From a virus: a stretch of DNA of 50,452 nucleotides. The notes under the pieces are model-generated. The model ran no database searches. It worked only from the letters and a program-made list of their open reading frames with translations, and had not been told where the DNA came from. Positions 8,331 to 17,277 of this stretch are shown here, in pieces. The stretch covers positions 1 to 50,452 of IMG/VR virus record IMGVR_UViG_3300035204_000867. The stretch is one strand, 5' to 3'. The position numbers and the translations under genes are program-made. Position 1 is the first letter of the stretch. Each line of letters opens with the position of its first letter.

Positions 8331-9389
8331 ATGTCGTCATTGTTCGAAAAAGCTATCGCTGATGCAAAAGAATTGAAAGAAACTGCTTTAAAAAGTGCAG
8401 AGCAACTGATCATTGAAAAATACTCTTCAGAACTTAAGGAAACTATTGAAAACCTTTTGGAAGAAGAAGAAGTGGAAGATGAGATTGTCGCTGATGAGGA
8501 AGCAGAAATTTCCAGTGATGTCATCGACGAACCAGCCCCCGCAGGCGACGTTGCCTTAATGAATCAGATTCCAGATGCGGCGACACAAGCTGTGGCACAA
8601 GCATTGGCAGATGACGAAGAAGAAATCGTTATTGACTTTGATGAACTAATGGCTGATTATGAGGCGACCACTCCTGATGAAATGGCAATGAATGTGCCTG
8701 AAGAAGCCGAAGCCGAAATCGATCGAGAAGAAATGATAGATGTTGAAGAAGAGGCTGATGAACTTGAAGCGATGATGGAAGAACTTACGGAAGAGCAACT
8801 TACCACGCTCTTAGAAGAAGTTGATATTGATATCAAATCTATCTATCCATCTAATGGCTGGGCAGGCTCCACCACCAGCGACAAAAAAGAAAATGTTGAA
8901 TTGGTCGCACTCGGTCAAGCGATTGAAGAAAAATTAGCTTCCGAGAAAGAAAAGAACGAAAAACTTACGGACGCCAATGTCCAATTAACTGAAAACTTGA
9001 AAAATACAAAAGAACAATTAGCCAAAGCCAAACTTGTGCTGATAGAGATGCAAAATAAGATTGGCGACGTTAATCTCCGTAATGCCAAGTTGTTTTACAC
9101 AACGAAGGTTTTGGAGACAAAAGAACTTAATACCCGACAAAAGAATAAAATTGTCGAGTCCTTAGCGAAAGCTAAAACAACTGAGGAAACAAAGCTGGTT
9201 TATGAAACTCTAAAAGAATCAGTGGGTAGCACCAACGAAACTGCACCAGAATCATTGGTTGAGGCAGTAAACAGAACACGTTCCCTCGTTCTTCGTCCTT
9301 CGAAGCGATTCGAAGCGAAAGATGAAGCTTCCCCGATGTATGATCATTGGAAGAAGCTTGCAGGAATAAATAAACCAAAGGGAGGTTAA
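8331..9389 (+). CDS. Prohead scaffold/core protein (T4 gp22-like)
   Basis: A 352-aa, highly acidic, coiled-coil protein that builds the internal core around which the capsid shell assembles. The N-terminus (FEKAIADAKELKETALKSAE) and C-terminal block (NAKLFYTTKVLETKELNTRQ, then EETKLVYETLKESVG) fit gp22-type scaffolds. A Glu/Asp-rich centre (~residues 45-170) separates two coiled regions; the second is near residues 200-250. It contains several L-x-E sites usable by the protease. It is longer than T4 gp22 (269 aa). AGGAG precedes the ATG. Its position between protease and capsid genes is the T4 one. Confidence 0.85.
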   Translation: MSSLFEKAIADAKELKETALKSAEQLIIEKYSSELKETIENLLEEEEVEDEIVADEEAEISSDVIDEPAPAGDVALMNQIPDAATQAVAQALADDEEEIVIDFDELMADYEATTPDEMAMNVPEEAEAEIDREEMIDVEEEADELEAMMEELTEEQLTTLLEEVDIDIKSIYPSNGWAGSTTSDKKENVELVALGQAIEEKLASEKEKNEKLTDANVQLTENLKNTKEQLAKAKLVLIEMQNKIGDVNLRNAKLFYTTKVLETKELNTRQKNKIVESLAKAKTTEETKLVYETLKESVGSTNETAPESLVEAVNRTRSLVLRPSKRFEAKDEASPMYDHWKKLAGINKPKGG

Positions 9390-9395
9390 AAAATT

Positions 9396-11126
9396 ATGTC
9401 TGCTTTAGAAAAATTAACTGAAGGCATTATTGCTCGCGACCTTGGTCAAGAAGGTGCTGCTCTCATTAACAAATGGGACAAAACTGGACTGCTGGAAGGT
9501 CTCGACTGTGATGTCACGAAAAACAACATGGCTCGGCTCTTAGAGAATCAAGCCAAGGAGCTTCTCCGAGAAGCTTCTAGTATGCAAGCTGGTGACGTGC
9601 AGGGCTTTTCGGCTGTTGCGTTTCCAATCGTTCGACGTGTGTTTGGTGAGTTGATCGCCAATGAACTCGTTTCCGTTCAGCCGATGAGCTTACCAAGTGG
9701 TCTGATCTTCTTCTTAGATTTTACTGCTAATATTAGCAAGCCCGGTTACGCTGCAAGCTCGTCGCTCTTCGGCGGCGCTGCTGTCGCTAACCAGCTTACT
9801 GGCGGTATGAACATCGATGGTTCGACCGGCAACTCCGAAGCTGGTCCGTATGCGCTTAACAACGGTTATGCGTCCCCGACCGGAACGTTTGATCCCGGTT
9901 CGGTGACTTCGATTGCTTCTGGCACTTACAACCGTGGCAATCAGGATTCGTCTGTCAATTTAAGTGCGGTCACCCCCGCAGCGTTCGACAGATTGCTTCA
10001 GTATGATATGGATATTGCTTCTGGTACGACCGTTGCCATCGCTTCGGTGGCGCGTGCTACGCTTGATGCATTCCAGATTGATATGAACAATCTGATTACC
10101 CTTGAGCCGGGTTCGGGTGCTGCTGGTGGCGGTTTCGGTGGACTTCAGCGTCGCCTTACGCGCATTGATCCTTCGGATAACACCAGAGTTCTTTTGGTGA
10201 ACGTTGCTACTGCTAGTGAAAGTGCTAACCAGCTTTCGGAAGAGCTTTCTTCGTTAGATGCAGCGGCTGGTATTAGTGTTGCTATCAAGGATAACTGGAC
10301 TTCAACCGGCGTTTCGATTGGTACAGTTGCTGGTACTACTGTCTGGGGCTTAGAAACCCTTAACAATATCCCCGAGATTGATATCAAGGTGGATAGTGTT
10401 GCTGTGACAGCTAACACCAAGAAGCTGAAGGCTAAGTGGTCGCCAGAGTTGGGTCAGGATTTGAACGCCTACCACAACTTGGACGCCGAGGTCGAGTTGA
10501 CGAGTATTCTGTCTGAGCAGATTGCTTTGGAAATCGATCAGGAAATCCTTGAAGATCTGATTCAGGGTGCCAATAAGTCGGGCGCTGTTCGTTACTGGAG
10601 CCGCAAGGCAGGTAAGTTTGTTAATCGTTCAACTGGTGTCGAGGTCGGTGTCGGTACGACTCCTGACTTCACTGGTACGGTTAGCGAATGGTATGAGACT
10701 CTGGTTGAAACCGTTAACGATGTTTCGGCACAGATTCATCGCAAGACCGTCCGTGGCGGCGCAAACTTTATCGTTTGCGGACCTGAAGTTGCGGGCATTC
10801 TTGAGTTCACGGCTGGCTTCCGTGCTAACGTTGCTGTTGACAGCAACAAAGGCACCGCTGGCGCGATGAACGTTGGTTCACTCAGCAAGAAGTGGGACAT
10901 TTATGTCGATCCTTACTTCCCAAGGAACGTTGTTCTCGTGGGTCGCAAGGGTAACAGCTTCTTAGAGAGCGGTTATGTGTATGCTCCTTACGTTCCGCTG
11001 CAAGTCACTCCGACCATCTTTGGTACGGAAGACTTCGTGCCGCGTAAGGGTGTCATGACCCGTTATGCCAAGCAGATGGTCCGACCGGACATGTACGGCT
11101 TGGTTATTATCGAAGATTTGGTCTAA
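9396..11126 (+). CDS. Major capsid protein (T4 gp23-like)
   Basis: A 576-aa capsid subunit. The N-terminal ~59 residues look like a cleavable propeptide ending LLRE|A (E59/A60), then FPIVRRVFGELIANELVSVQ, which matches the start of the gp23 HK97-like fold; the C-terminus YAKQMVRPDMYGLVIIEDLV is also typical. It starts 6 bp after the scaffold stop with GGGAGG upstream. Codons are noticeably richer in C/G at third positions than in neighbouring genes, as expected for the most highly expressed protein. A Gly/Ser-rich insertion around residues 125-190 may be a surface loop. The downstream hairpin terminates the transcript. Confidence 0.95.
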   Translation: MSALEKLTEGIIARDLGQEGAALINKWDKTGLLEGLDCDVTKNNMARLLENQAKELLREASSMQAGDVQGFSAVAFPIVRRVFGELIANELVSVQPMSLPSGLIFFLDFTANISKPGYAASSSLFGGAAVANQLTGGMNIDGSTGNSEAGPYALNNGYASPTGTFDPGSVTSIASGTYNRGNQDSSVNLSAVTPAAFDRLLQYDMDIASGTTVAIASVARATLDAFQIDMNNLITLEPGSGAAGGGFGGLQRRLTRIDPSDNTRVLLVNVATASESANQLSEELSSLDAAAGISVAIKDNWTSTGVSIGTVAGTTVWGLETLNNIPEIDIKVDSVAVTANTKKLKAKWSPELGQDLNAYHNLDAEVELTSILSEQIALEIDQEILEDLIQGANKSGAVRYWSRKAGKFVNRSTGVEVGVGTTPDFTGTVSEWYETLVETVNDVSAQIHRKTVRGGANFIVCGPEVAGILEFTAGFRANVAVDSNKGTAGAMNVGSLSKKWDIYVDPYFPRNVVLVGRKGNSFLESGYVYAPYVPLQVTPTIFGTEDFVPRKGVMTRYAKQMVRPDMYGLVIIEDLV

Positions 11127-11153
11127 TCTAATCATTGATAAACAAAAAAGATT

Positions 11154-11190
11154 CCCCTCGTCTACTTCGGTAGCCGGGGGGTTTCTCTTT
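11154..11190 (+). terminator. Rho-independent terminator after major capsid gene
   Basis: Stem 11154-11165 pairs with 11170-11181 around a UUCG tetraloop (CTAC-TTCG-GTAG core, then one T/C mismatch and a GC-rich base), followed by TTTCTCTTT. It lies 28 bp after the capsid stop and isolates the head transcript from the neck and tail genes. Confidence 0.9.
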
Positions 11191-11196
11191 ATGGAA

Positions 11197-11204
11197 ACTA
11201 TTTA
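11197..11204 (+). promoter_or_regulatory. Candidate late motif ACTATTTA (before neck gene)
   Basis: AACTATTTAGGG lies just after the capsid terminator and 27 bp before the neck-gene ATG. It is a shortened copy of the ACTATTTAT(A) motif. A promoter is needed here because the preceding transcript is terminated, which supports a promoter role. Confidence 0.45.
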
Positions 11205-11223
11205 GGGTAGAGGAAATTATATT

Positions 11224-12480
11224 ATGCCTGTACCACAACTTAGTCCCGTATCCACTGTAAGTACCTCTGTGTTAACGTCCACGGGTTCCGTGTCTCTTGT
11301 CGCGGCTGCTTTGCCGTTTACTGTCTACAGCAGCAATTCGTCGTTTTTAAGCGGCGCATCGGACCAAGTTGCATATGTGTATAAAAAATTAGGTGGTGAT
11401 GTTTTAGATATTGAAATTAAAGCTGCAAATGTTTATGCGTCTTATCAAGAAGCCGTTTTAGAATATTCATATCTTGTTAACTCCCATCAGGCTAAAAACG
11501 TTTTATCGGATATGTTAGGAGCCACTACCGCATCTTTTGATGAGGATGGAGAGATCTCCGCAGGAGCTTCCGACGCTTCTAGGGATTTTCCACTATTTGG
11601 TTTTGCCTATGCACGACGGGTTGCAGAGGGTATTTCCACTGAAGCGGGTGTTGGTGGTTCCCAAACTCACTATTCTGCAAGTTTTCAACTAGAAGCGAAC
11701 AAACAAGAATATGACCTTCAGCTAATTGTACAAAATAGTAGTTCTGTGTCATCCGTTCCTTTTTATAATCAAATTAACAATAAAAAAGTGCTGATTAGGG
11801 ATGTTTATTATAAATCCCCGGCTACAATGTGGCGCTTTTTTGGTTATTATGGTGGTTTGAATGTTGTAGGTAATTTATCAAATTATGGACAATACGCCGA
11901 TGATTCCACTTTTGAAGTTATTCCTACATGGCAAAACCGCTTACAAGCGATGGCTTTTGAGGATAGTGTGAATGTCCGCTTTTCTCACTATTCTTATGAA
12001 ATAAATAATAATAAAATGCAGGTATATCCACCACCCGGCGATAATGTTGACAGCAGCGACGACGTAATCTGGTTTACATTTACGGTAGAAGAAGACGCCA
12101 ACGCCGTAGATACCACGAGACTTCAAGGTATCAAAGGGGTGAACAATATGAACACCCTTCCCTTTGCCAACATCCCCTATGATAATATTAATTCTGTTGG
12201 TAAACAGTGGATTCGACGCTTTGCACTGTCTCTCTGTAAAGAAACATTGGGACAAGTTCGATCTAAGTTCGCCACTATTCCCATACCCAATGATAGTGTT
12301 ACTCTCAATGGTCCAGATTTAATATCTCAGGCTCGTGAGGAACAACAGAACTTAAAAACAGAATTGAAAGAGCTTTTAGATGCTCTGACTTATGAAGCAC
12401 TGGCTGAAGGTGACGCCAACTTGAATGACCATACAAGCCGCGTTTTTCAAAATGTGCCTAATCCTATTTTTATCGGATAA
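11224..12480 (+). CDS. Neck/head-completion protein (T4 gp13-like, putative)
   Basis: A 418-aa virion protein. The region DVLDIEIKAANVYASYQEAV resembles head-tail adaptor helices, and the C-terminal WIRRFALSLCKETLGQVRSK followed by an acidic helix resembles gp13-type neck proteins of T4-like phages. T4 gp13 is shorter (309 aa); the central ~150 residues are an extra beta-rich domain. It is first in a new transcription unit after the capsid terminator and is followed by two further connector-type genes, the expected order for neck proteins. Assignment rests on position and partial motifs. Confidence 0.55.
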   Translation: MPVPQLSPVSTVSTSVLTSTGSVSLVAAALPFTVYSSNSSFLSGASDQVAYVYKKLGGDVLDIEIKAANVYASYQEAVLEYSYLVNSHQAKNVLSDMLGATTASFDEDGEISAGASDASRDFPLFGFAYARRVAEGISTEAGVGGSQTHYSASFQLEANKQEYDLQLIVQNSSSVSSVPFYNQINNKKVLIRDVYYKSPATMWRFFGYYGGLNVVGNLSNYGQYADDSTFEVIPTWQNRLQAMAFEDSVNVRFSHYSYEINNNKMQVYPPPGDNVDSSDDVIWFTFTVEEDANAVDTTRLQGIKGVNNMNTLPFANIPYDNINSVGKQWIRRFALSLCKETLGQVRSKFATIPIPNDSVTLNGPDLISQAREEQQNLKTELKELLDALTYEALAEGDANLNDHTSRVFQNVPNPIFIG

Positions 12481-12485
12481 TATGA

Positions 12486-12968
12486 ATGGCAAAGTTTACA
12501 AGACCAGCAGCCCCGCCCCCACCACTCTTTGTCGGAGACAAAGAAAGAAAACTAGTTCGTCAAGTTAACACCGAGCTAATTGAAAATGTAGTAGGACAAG
12601 TGGTGGCGTATTACCCCATCAGTTTAGAACACACCAACTTCCATCCTGTATATGGTGAAGCTATAGAAAAAACTTTTTTAGATCCTGTGCGGGTTTATGC
12701 GAGAGTTGAGACATTGCCAGCGGTTGTAACCAACGATACGAAGGGGTATGATAAGCGTCCTCAGATTAGCGTTTATTTCCATCGTAAGCGACTCACACAA
12801 GATCAGGATTTATTTGTCCGAGTGGGAGATTTTTTATATTATGACGGTGATTATTATGAAATTGTTAGTACCACAGGTTCGAAAAGATTGTTTGGTCAAG
12901 CTGACCAAAAATATGAAATAACGGCGCAATGTATTAAGGCGCGAGAGGGGGTGTTCAATGCCGACTGA
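12486..12968 (+). CDS. Neck/head-closure protein (T4 gp14-like, putative)
   Basis: A 160-aa protein. After a Pro-rich start (PAAPPPPLF) it has a small beta-barrel-like domain: FLDPVRVYARVETLP, RPQISVYFHRKRL, DLFVRVGDFLYYDGDYYEIV. The pattern of a 'phase in which pressure is met' is not inferred; what is visible is the G-D-F-x-x-Y/Y-D-G and E-I series also found in T4 gp14 and other head-closure proteins. It is shorter than T4 gp14 (256 aa). It overlaps the tail-completion gene by 11 bp, which fits a neck role between portal and tail. Confidence 0.5.
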   Translation: MAKFTRPAAPPPPLFVGDKERKLVRQVNTELIENVVGQVVAYYPISLEHTNFHPVYGEAIEKTFLDPVRVYARVETLPAVVTNDTKGYDKRPQISVYFHRKRLTQDQDLFVRVGDFLYYDGDYYEIVSTTGSKRLFGQADQKYEITAQCIKAREGVFNAD

Positions 12969-13743
12969 TAGAGTGTGGACACCTTCCACCTTAGAAACCA
13001 TAGACACCGCCTTTTATCGCTGGGTAGACGAAAAGTTAAACCTATCAGTGAGAACAAACAAAGATTATAAAAAAGTACCCGTAATTTGGTCAGGCGCAGA
13101 GCGAGTTTATCAAATAAAACGGTCCAAAGAAGCGCGTGATAATAGTGAAACCTTGATTTTACCTTTAATAACTATCGAGCGCACAGGTGTTCAAAAAGAT
13201 CCATCACGAATGGGTCCATTTGGAAGCAATTTGCCCTACAACAGCGACCGCCGAAAAAATTCTTTTTTAGTACGCCGCGAAATTCAAGCGGATAAAACTA
13301 AAAATTTTGCAAATGCGGATTCGCTGCGGGTGATGGGATATAAAAATTCCAAATTTGTGTCAAAAGATGTTATTTATGAATTTTCTTTTATTCCCACTCC
13401 AACGTGGATTCACGTCAATTATGTGGTGAAGCTCATTACGGAGTATCAGATTCAAATGAATGATTTGGTTACCCCGTTTATGAATAAATATGGAAATGCT
13501 TATTCTGTTGATTTGGGCGACGAGGATAATGCCTATGAGGCATTTATAGCTCAAGAATTTGTGCAAAACAACAGTGGGGCTTCGCTGGATGAGAATGAAA
13601 GAATGTTTGAGACTGAGATACAAATAAGGGTCGAAGGATATCTAATCGGCTCTGGAGACAACCAAGAGCAACAACGGGTCGCCATTCGGCAAAATCAAGT
13701 AAAACTTCGTTTTGGCAAAGAAAAGACAATTTTGACAGGTTAA
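12958..13743 (+). CDS. Tail completion / sheath stabiliser (T4 gp15-like)
   Basis: A 261-aa protein, close to T4 gp15 (272 aa). Similar layout: an N-terminal helix, KVPVIWSGAERV (T4: RVPITYAS), ETLILPLITIERTG, and the central IYEFSFIPTPTWIHVNYVVK followed by ITEYQIQMNDLVTPF, matching the gp15 segment where a beta strand leads into a long helix. gp15 forms the hexameric ring that caps the tail and docks it to the neck. It overlaps the gp14-like gene by 11 bp. The last bases carry a sigma70-like -35 for the sheath gene. Confidence 0.75.
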   Translation: MPTDRVWTPSTLETIDTAFYRWVDEKLNLSVRTNKDYKKVPVIWSGAERVYQIKRSKEARDNSETLILPLITIERTGVQKDPSRMGPFGSNLPYNSDRRKNSFLVRREIQADKTKNFANADSLRVMGYKNSKFVSKDVIYEFSFIPTPTWIHVNYVVKLITEYQIQMNDLVTPFMNKYGNAYSVDLGDEDNAYEAFIAQEFVQNNSGASLDENERMFETEIQIRVEGYLIGSGDNQEQQRVAIRQNQVKLRFGKEKTILTG

Positions 13744-13760
13744 ATGGTTTTCAATATACT
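13732..13760 (+). promoter_or_regulatory. Sigma70-type promoter before tail sheath gene
   Basis: TTGACA at 13732-13737, a 17-bp spacer and TATACT at 13755-13760 give a near-consensus promoter. Transcription would start about 13767, inside the ACTATTTATA motif at 13765-13774. The -35 lies in the last codons of the upstream gene. Confidence 0.6.
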
Positions 13761-13764
13761 CAGC

Positions 13765-13774
13765 ACTATTTATA
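13765..13774 (+). promoter_or_regulatory. Candidate late motif ACTATTTATA (before sheath gene)
   Basis: ACTATTTATAAGGA, 38 bp before the sheath ATG, the same distance as at the scaffold gene. Here it overlaps the predicted start point of a sigma70-type promoter, so it could be a second promoter or a control site at the transcription start. Confidence 0.5.
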
Positions 13775-13802
13775 AGGAAGTTTTTTCTAGGAGAAAAAAG
13801 AT

Positions 13803-16724
13803 ATGTCAGAGAGAAAATTTAAGTTTGTATCCCCCGGCGTTTTTATTAAAGAAATAGACCAATCGGCGTTGCCCGAAGCCGCACAAGAAATTGGTCCTGT
13901 GGTTATTGGTAGGTCATCCCGAGGACCAGCCATGAGACCCGTTACGGTTTCGTCGTTTTCTGAGTATGTTCAGACATTTGGCGAGCCTTATTCTCAAGCA
14001 TCGGTAAGTGACCCATGGCGAATGGGCAACAAAGCGGGAACTACTTATGGGGCGTATGCTGCCAAAGCGTGGTTACGCAATAACGGAACATTAACATTTG
14101 TTCGCCTTCTTGGCAAACAGGGACCGGACGCTGCCTCTTCAGCAACCGCCGCAACACAAGCTGGCTGGAATACGGAAGAGGCGCTGGGACTTTGGGTCTT
14201 CGGCTCGTCGTCTGATGGATATCATACAGGGTGTTTGGCTGGCATTTTCTATCGCGCCGACTCTGGTGTCGGCGTTAAGTTGTCAGGAACATATCTGGAT
14301 TCTACTACGTTTGCTCATGTAGTTGCAGAAACAGGCGCTGGCAACGCTGCCGCCATCATGGCGCAAGCTGGCTCCAGTGCAAAAGATGCAGAATTTAAAG
14401 TTATAATAACTGGTGAAGTTGCTAGAGCATCTGATAGCGAAACTACGGGACAGTATGTGTTCAATCTGAATCCCAATAGTAAAAAGTTTGCTCGCAACGT
14501 GTTCAATACAGATCCCACCCGAACTAATTCTACTATTTATTCAAACAGTTCCACTACCTATAAAAAGTATTGGCTGGGAGAAACTTTCGAAGAAAGCCTC
14601 GATGCTATTACTGGCGACGATTATTTTGCCATTATTGGTGAATTAGCTAATACAGGTTCCGGTGGTGGCGAACAAGGCAGCAATTTTTATTATCCTTCGC
14701 AGAAAGCAGAAAGTGGCTGGTTTATTGCTCAAGACTTAAACGAAAGTACGGGCACCTTTAGTGCCGAAAATCAGCAAAAGCTTTTCAAGTTGCGTTCACG
14801 GGATGCAGGAGTTTGGCTCCAAAACAATCTCAAAGTGTCGATTGAAAACTTACGATATGGGCGCATTTCTGGGTCGTATGGCTCTTTTGATGTGGTGCTG
14901 CGTAAAGTAAATGATACCGATAATGTTAAAGAGATTGTGGAGAGATACAGTAATTGTGATCTTGACCCCTCTTCTGCTAACTACGTTGCGCGAAAGATCG
15001 GAGATAAGTATGTTTCGTATGATTCGGTCAAGCTTGTAAATAAAGAAATCGGACAATACGATAATAAATCTAAGTTTGTATATGTTCAAATGCGAGATGA
15101 AGTCAACGCAGGAACTACTAATCCAGAACTGCTTCCATTTGGCGTCTTTGGACCGTTACGATACGAACGGGGTAATTATGAGTCTGGCTCTAATTCATTT
15201 ACGGATATTGCTGGTAATGAGTTAAATCCCTTTATTGCTTTATCTGGCACCGTTACCACACCGGCAACTTCTTCTGGCGGTAACCGATGTTACATTGGTG
15301 GAGCATCTTCGATTAGATTTAATTTCCCCGAAGTTCCACTGCGACAGTCGGGTTCAGACGGCGGCGTTTTTGAGAACACAGACGCTTTTTGGGGAGCCTA
15401 CACGGGCAAAACCACAGCCAATGCTTCTTTTGCACCTGATATCAGAGACTTGGTACGCTCTCGACCGAGAGGCTTGTTGCAGTCACCAACATCCGAGAAC
15501 AATGAACAAGCCGAAGTCCAAGATGGCGTTACTGGGTTGACTGAATGGTCGTGGGTATTTTCACTCGACAACGTTTCGGCTAGCTTTAGTGGCAACCGCA
15601 CGATTTCCGCAGGATACGGCGCAGGCTTTCGGTCTGCTGGTTACTCCGTAACTGCTGTGAGTGGTCAAAGCTACAAAACGCTTATTGATAAAAACTTAGG
15701 CAAGTTCACGGCAGTTTTTGCCGGTGGATCGGATGGCTTTAATATTACTGAGAAAGAGCCTATGCTCCGTGAAGGTTTATTAGAGGACACTACAAATTCT
15801 CCCTATCAAACTATTCAGCGAGCAATTGACTTGCTTTCGGACCCAGAACAACTTGCGTTCAACATTGCTACCGTGCCGGGGTTGAAGGCAGCAGGCTTAA
15901 CTAAGCGACTTATAGAACGCTGTGAAGACCGCAGTGATGCCCTTGCTATTATTGATGTGGAAAACTCTTTTGTGCCTCCACCGGAGCGCACAGCTACACA
16001 GGCTAGCACTCCCACTAGTAATTCGACCATGGGCGATGTCACATCAGCGGTTAGTACCTTTACCGACCGTCAATTAGATTCTAGTTATGGTTGCGCCTAC
16101 TACCCGTGGGTGCAGGCATTAGATGATAACGGCAGGGTTGTTTATTTACCCCCGTCTGTGGTGGCACTAGGTGTTATGTCGAAGACGGACGCTTCTCGTG
16201 GACCATGGTTCGCGCCAGCCGGGTTTACCCGTGGTGGGCTTTCTGATGGTGACGCGGGCATTGCGGTGCTTAATGCTACAGAGAAACTGAGTTCTAAAGA
16301 CCGTGATGACCTTTATGAAGTGGGCATCAATCCCATTGCTAGCTTCCCGAATGAAGGGGTCGTTATCTTTGGACAGAAGACATTGCAGGCTGACCGTAGC
16401 GCTCTCGACCGCATCAATGTGCGTCGAATGCTCATCTATGTGAAGTCTGGTTTATCACAAATCGCAGAGGGCTTCTTGTTTGAGCCGAACGTCCAAGAAA
16501 CATGGGATAAGTTCTTGTCACGAGCAGAACCTTTCCTGACGGATGTACAGCAGCAGTTTGGTATTGATGAGTTCAAGTTGGTGTTGGATAATACCACTAC
16601 CACTCCAGACCTTATCGACCAGAATATTTTATATGCAAAACTATTTATTAAGCCAACCCGTGCCATTGAGTTTATCGCGGTAGACTTCTTTATCACGAAC
16701 AGTGGCGCATCATTTGAAGACTAG
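13803..16724 (+). CDS. Tail sheath protein (T4 gp18-like)
   Basis: A 973-aa contractile sheath subunit. The N-terminus SPGVFIKEIDQSALPEA with GPVVIGRSSRGPA is the standard sheath opening, and the C-terminal part (SLDRINVRRMLIYV-like region, then KPTRAIEFIAVDFFIT) is the conserved sheath core that interlocks neighbouring subunits. It is far longer than T4 gp18 (659 aa); residues ~110-600 contain extra Gly/Ser/Asn-rich surface domains. GGAG precedes the ATG, and a promoter and the late motif lie in the 59-bp gap. It is directly followed by the tube gene. Confidence 0.95.
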   Translation: MSERKFKFVSPGVFIKEIDQSALPEAAQEIGPVVIGRSSRGPAMRPVTVSSFSEYVQTFGEPYSQASVSDPWRMGNKAGTTYGAYAAKAWLRNNGTLTFVRLLGKQGPDAASSATAATQAGWNTEEALGLWVFGSSSDGYHTGCLAGIFYRADSGVGVKLSGTYLDSTTFAHVVAETGAGNAAAIMAQAGSSAKDAEFKVIITGEVARASDSETTGQYVFNLNPNSKKFARNVFNTDPTRTNSTIYSNSSTTYKKYWLGETFEESLDAITGDDYFAIIGELANTGSGGGEQGSNFYYPSQKAESGWFIAQDLNESTGTFSAENQQKLFKLRSRDAGVWLQNNLKVSIENLRYGRISGSYGSFDVVLRKVNDTDNVKEIVERYSNCDLDPSSANYVARKIGDKYVSYDSVKLVNKEIGQYDNKSKFVYVQMRDEVNAGTTNPELLPFGVFGPLRYERGNYESGSNSFTDIAGNELNPFIALSGTVTTPATSSGGNRCYIGGASSIRFNFPEVPLRQSGSDGGVFENTDAFWGAYTGKTTANASFAPDIRDLVRSRPRGLLQSPTSENNEQAEVQDGVTGLTEWSWVFSLDNVSASFSGNRTISAGYGAGFRSAGYSVTAVSGQSYKTLIDKNLGKFTAVFAGGSDGFNITEKEPMLREGLLEDTTNSPYQTIQRAIDLLSDPEQLAFNIATVPGLKAAGLTKRLIERCEDRSDALAIIDVENSFVPPPERTATQASTPTSNSTMGDVTSAVSTFTDRQLDSSYGCAYYPWVQALDDNGRVVYLPPSVVALGVMSKTDASRGPWFAPAGFTRGGLSDGDAGIAVLNATEKLSSKDRDDLYEVGINPIASFPNEGVVIFGQKTLQADRSALDRINVRRMLIYVKSGLSQIAEGFLFEPNVQETWDKFLSRAEPFLTDVQQQFGIDEFKLVLDNTTTTPDLIDQNILYAKLFIKPTRAIEFIAVDFFITNSGASFED

Positions 16725-16737
16725 GAGAAAATGACAA

Positions 16738-17265
16738 ATGGCAGAAACATTTTGGGCGCAAAAAGATTCACAACCTAAAAGACAACATAGATTTATGATG
16801 TCATTGGGGGATACTAATATTCCTCAGTGGGTGGTATCACAGGTTTCCCGACCAAGTATGGAAATCAGCACAACTGAGCATCAATATTTAAATCACACCT
16901 TTAAATTTCCCGGTCGCGCCAAGTGGAACAATGTCTCAGTAACTTTGAGAGATCCGCTGCAACCTGACGCCTCTCAATTGTTATATAATTTACTAGTAAA
17001 GGCGGGATATAATCCCCCCAACTCTTCGCCAGCCGATGCAAAATCGAAACAGACTTTTACCAAAGCCAAAATGGCTACGGCAATTGGAGCTATTAAAATT
17101 CATGCTCTCGATGCTGATGGTAAAGTTATGCGGGAAACGTGGACTCTACACAATCCCCTTATCGTTAATGTAAATTGGGGCGAATTCAACTATGCATCTG
17201 AAGAATTAGTGGATCTAACTCTTGATATCGCATATGATTATGCAACCATCGAAACAAGAACATAA
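16738..17265 (+). CDS. Tail tube protein (T4 gp19-like)
   Basis: A 175-aa protein, close to T4 gp19 (163 aa). The signature runs from RFMMSLGDTNIPQWVVSQVS through PSMEISTTEHQYLNHTFKFP to WNNVSVTLRDPL, and ends with LVDLTLDIAYDYATIE, the beta-sandwich of stacked tube hexamers. It starts 13 bp after the sheath stop with AGGAGA upstream and is followed 12 bp later by the chaperone gene. Confidence 0.93.
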   Translation: MAETFWAQKDSQPKRQHRFMMSLGDTNIPQWVVSQVSRPSMEISTTEHQYLNHTFKFPGRAKWNNVSVTLRDPLQPDASQLLYNLLVKAGYNPPNSSPADAKSKQTFTKAKMATAIGAIKIHALDADGKVMRETWTLHNPLIVNVNWGEFNYASEELVDLTLDIAYDYATIETRT

Positions 17266-17277
17266 TATGAGGTATAA

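Noticed and set aside
14530-14540. CTATTTAT inside coding sequence as another late motif
   Set aside because: Several copies occur in coding regions (also near 16640, 27103 and 32460) with no gene start downstream; these are expected by chance in AT-rich codons.
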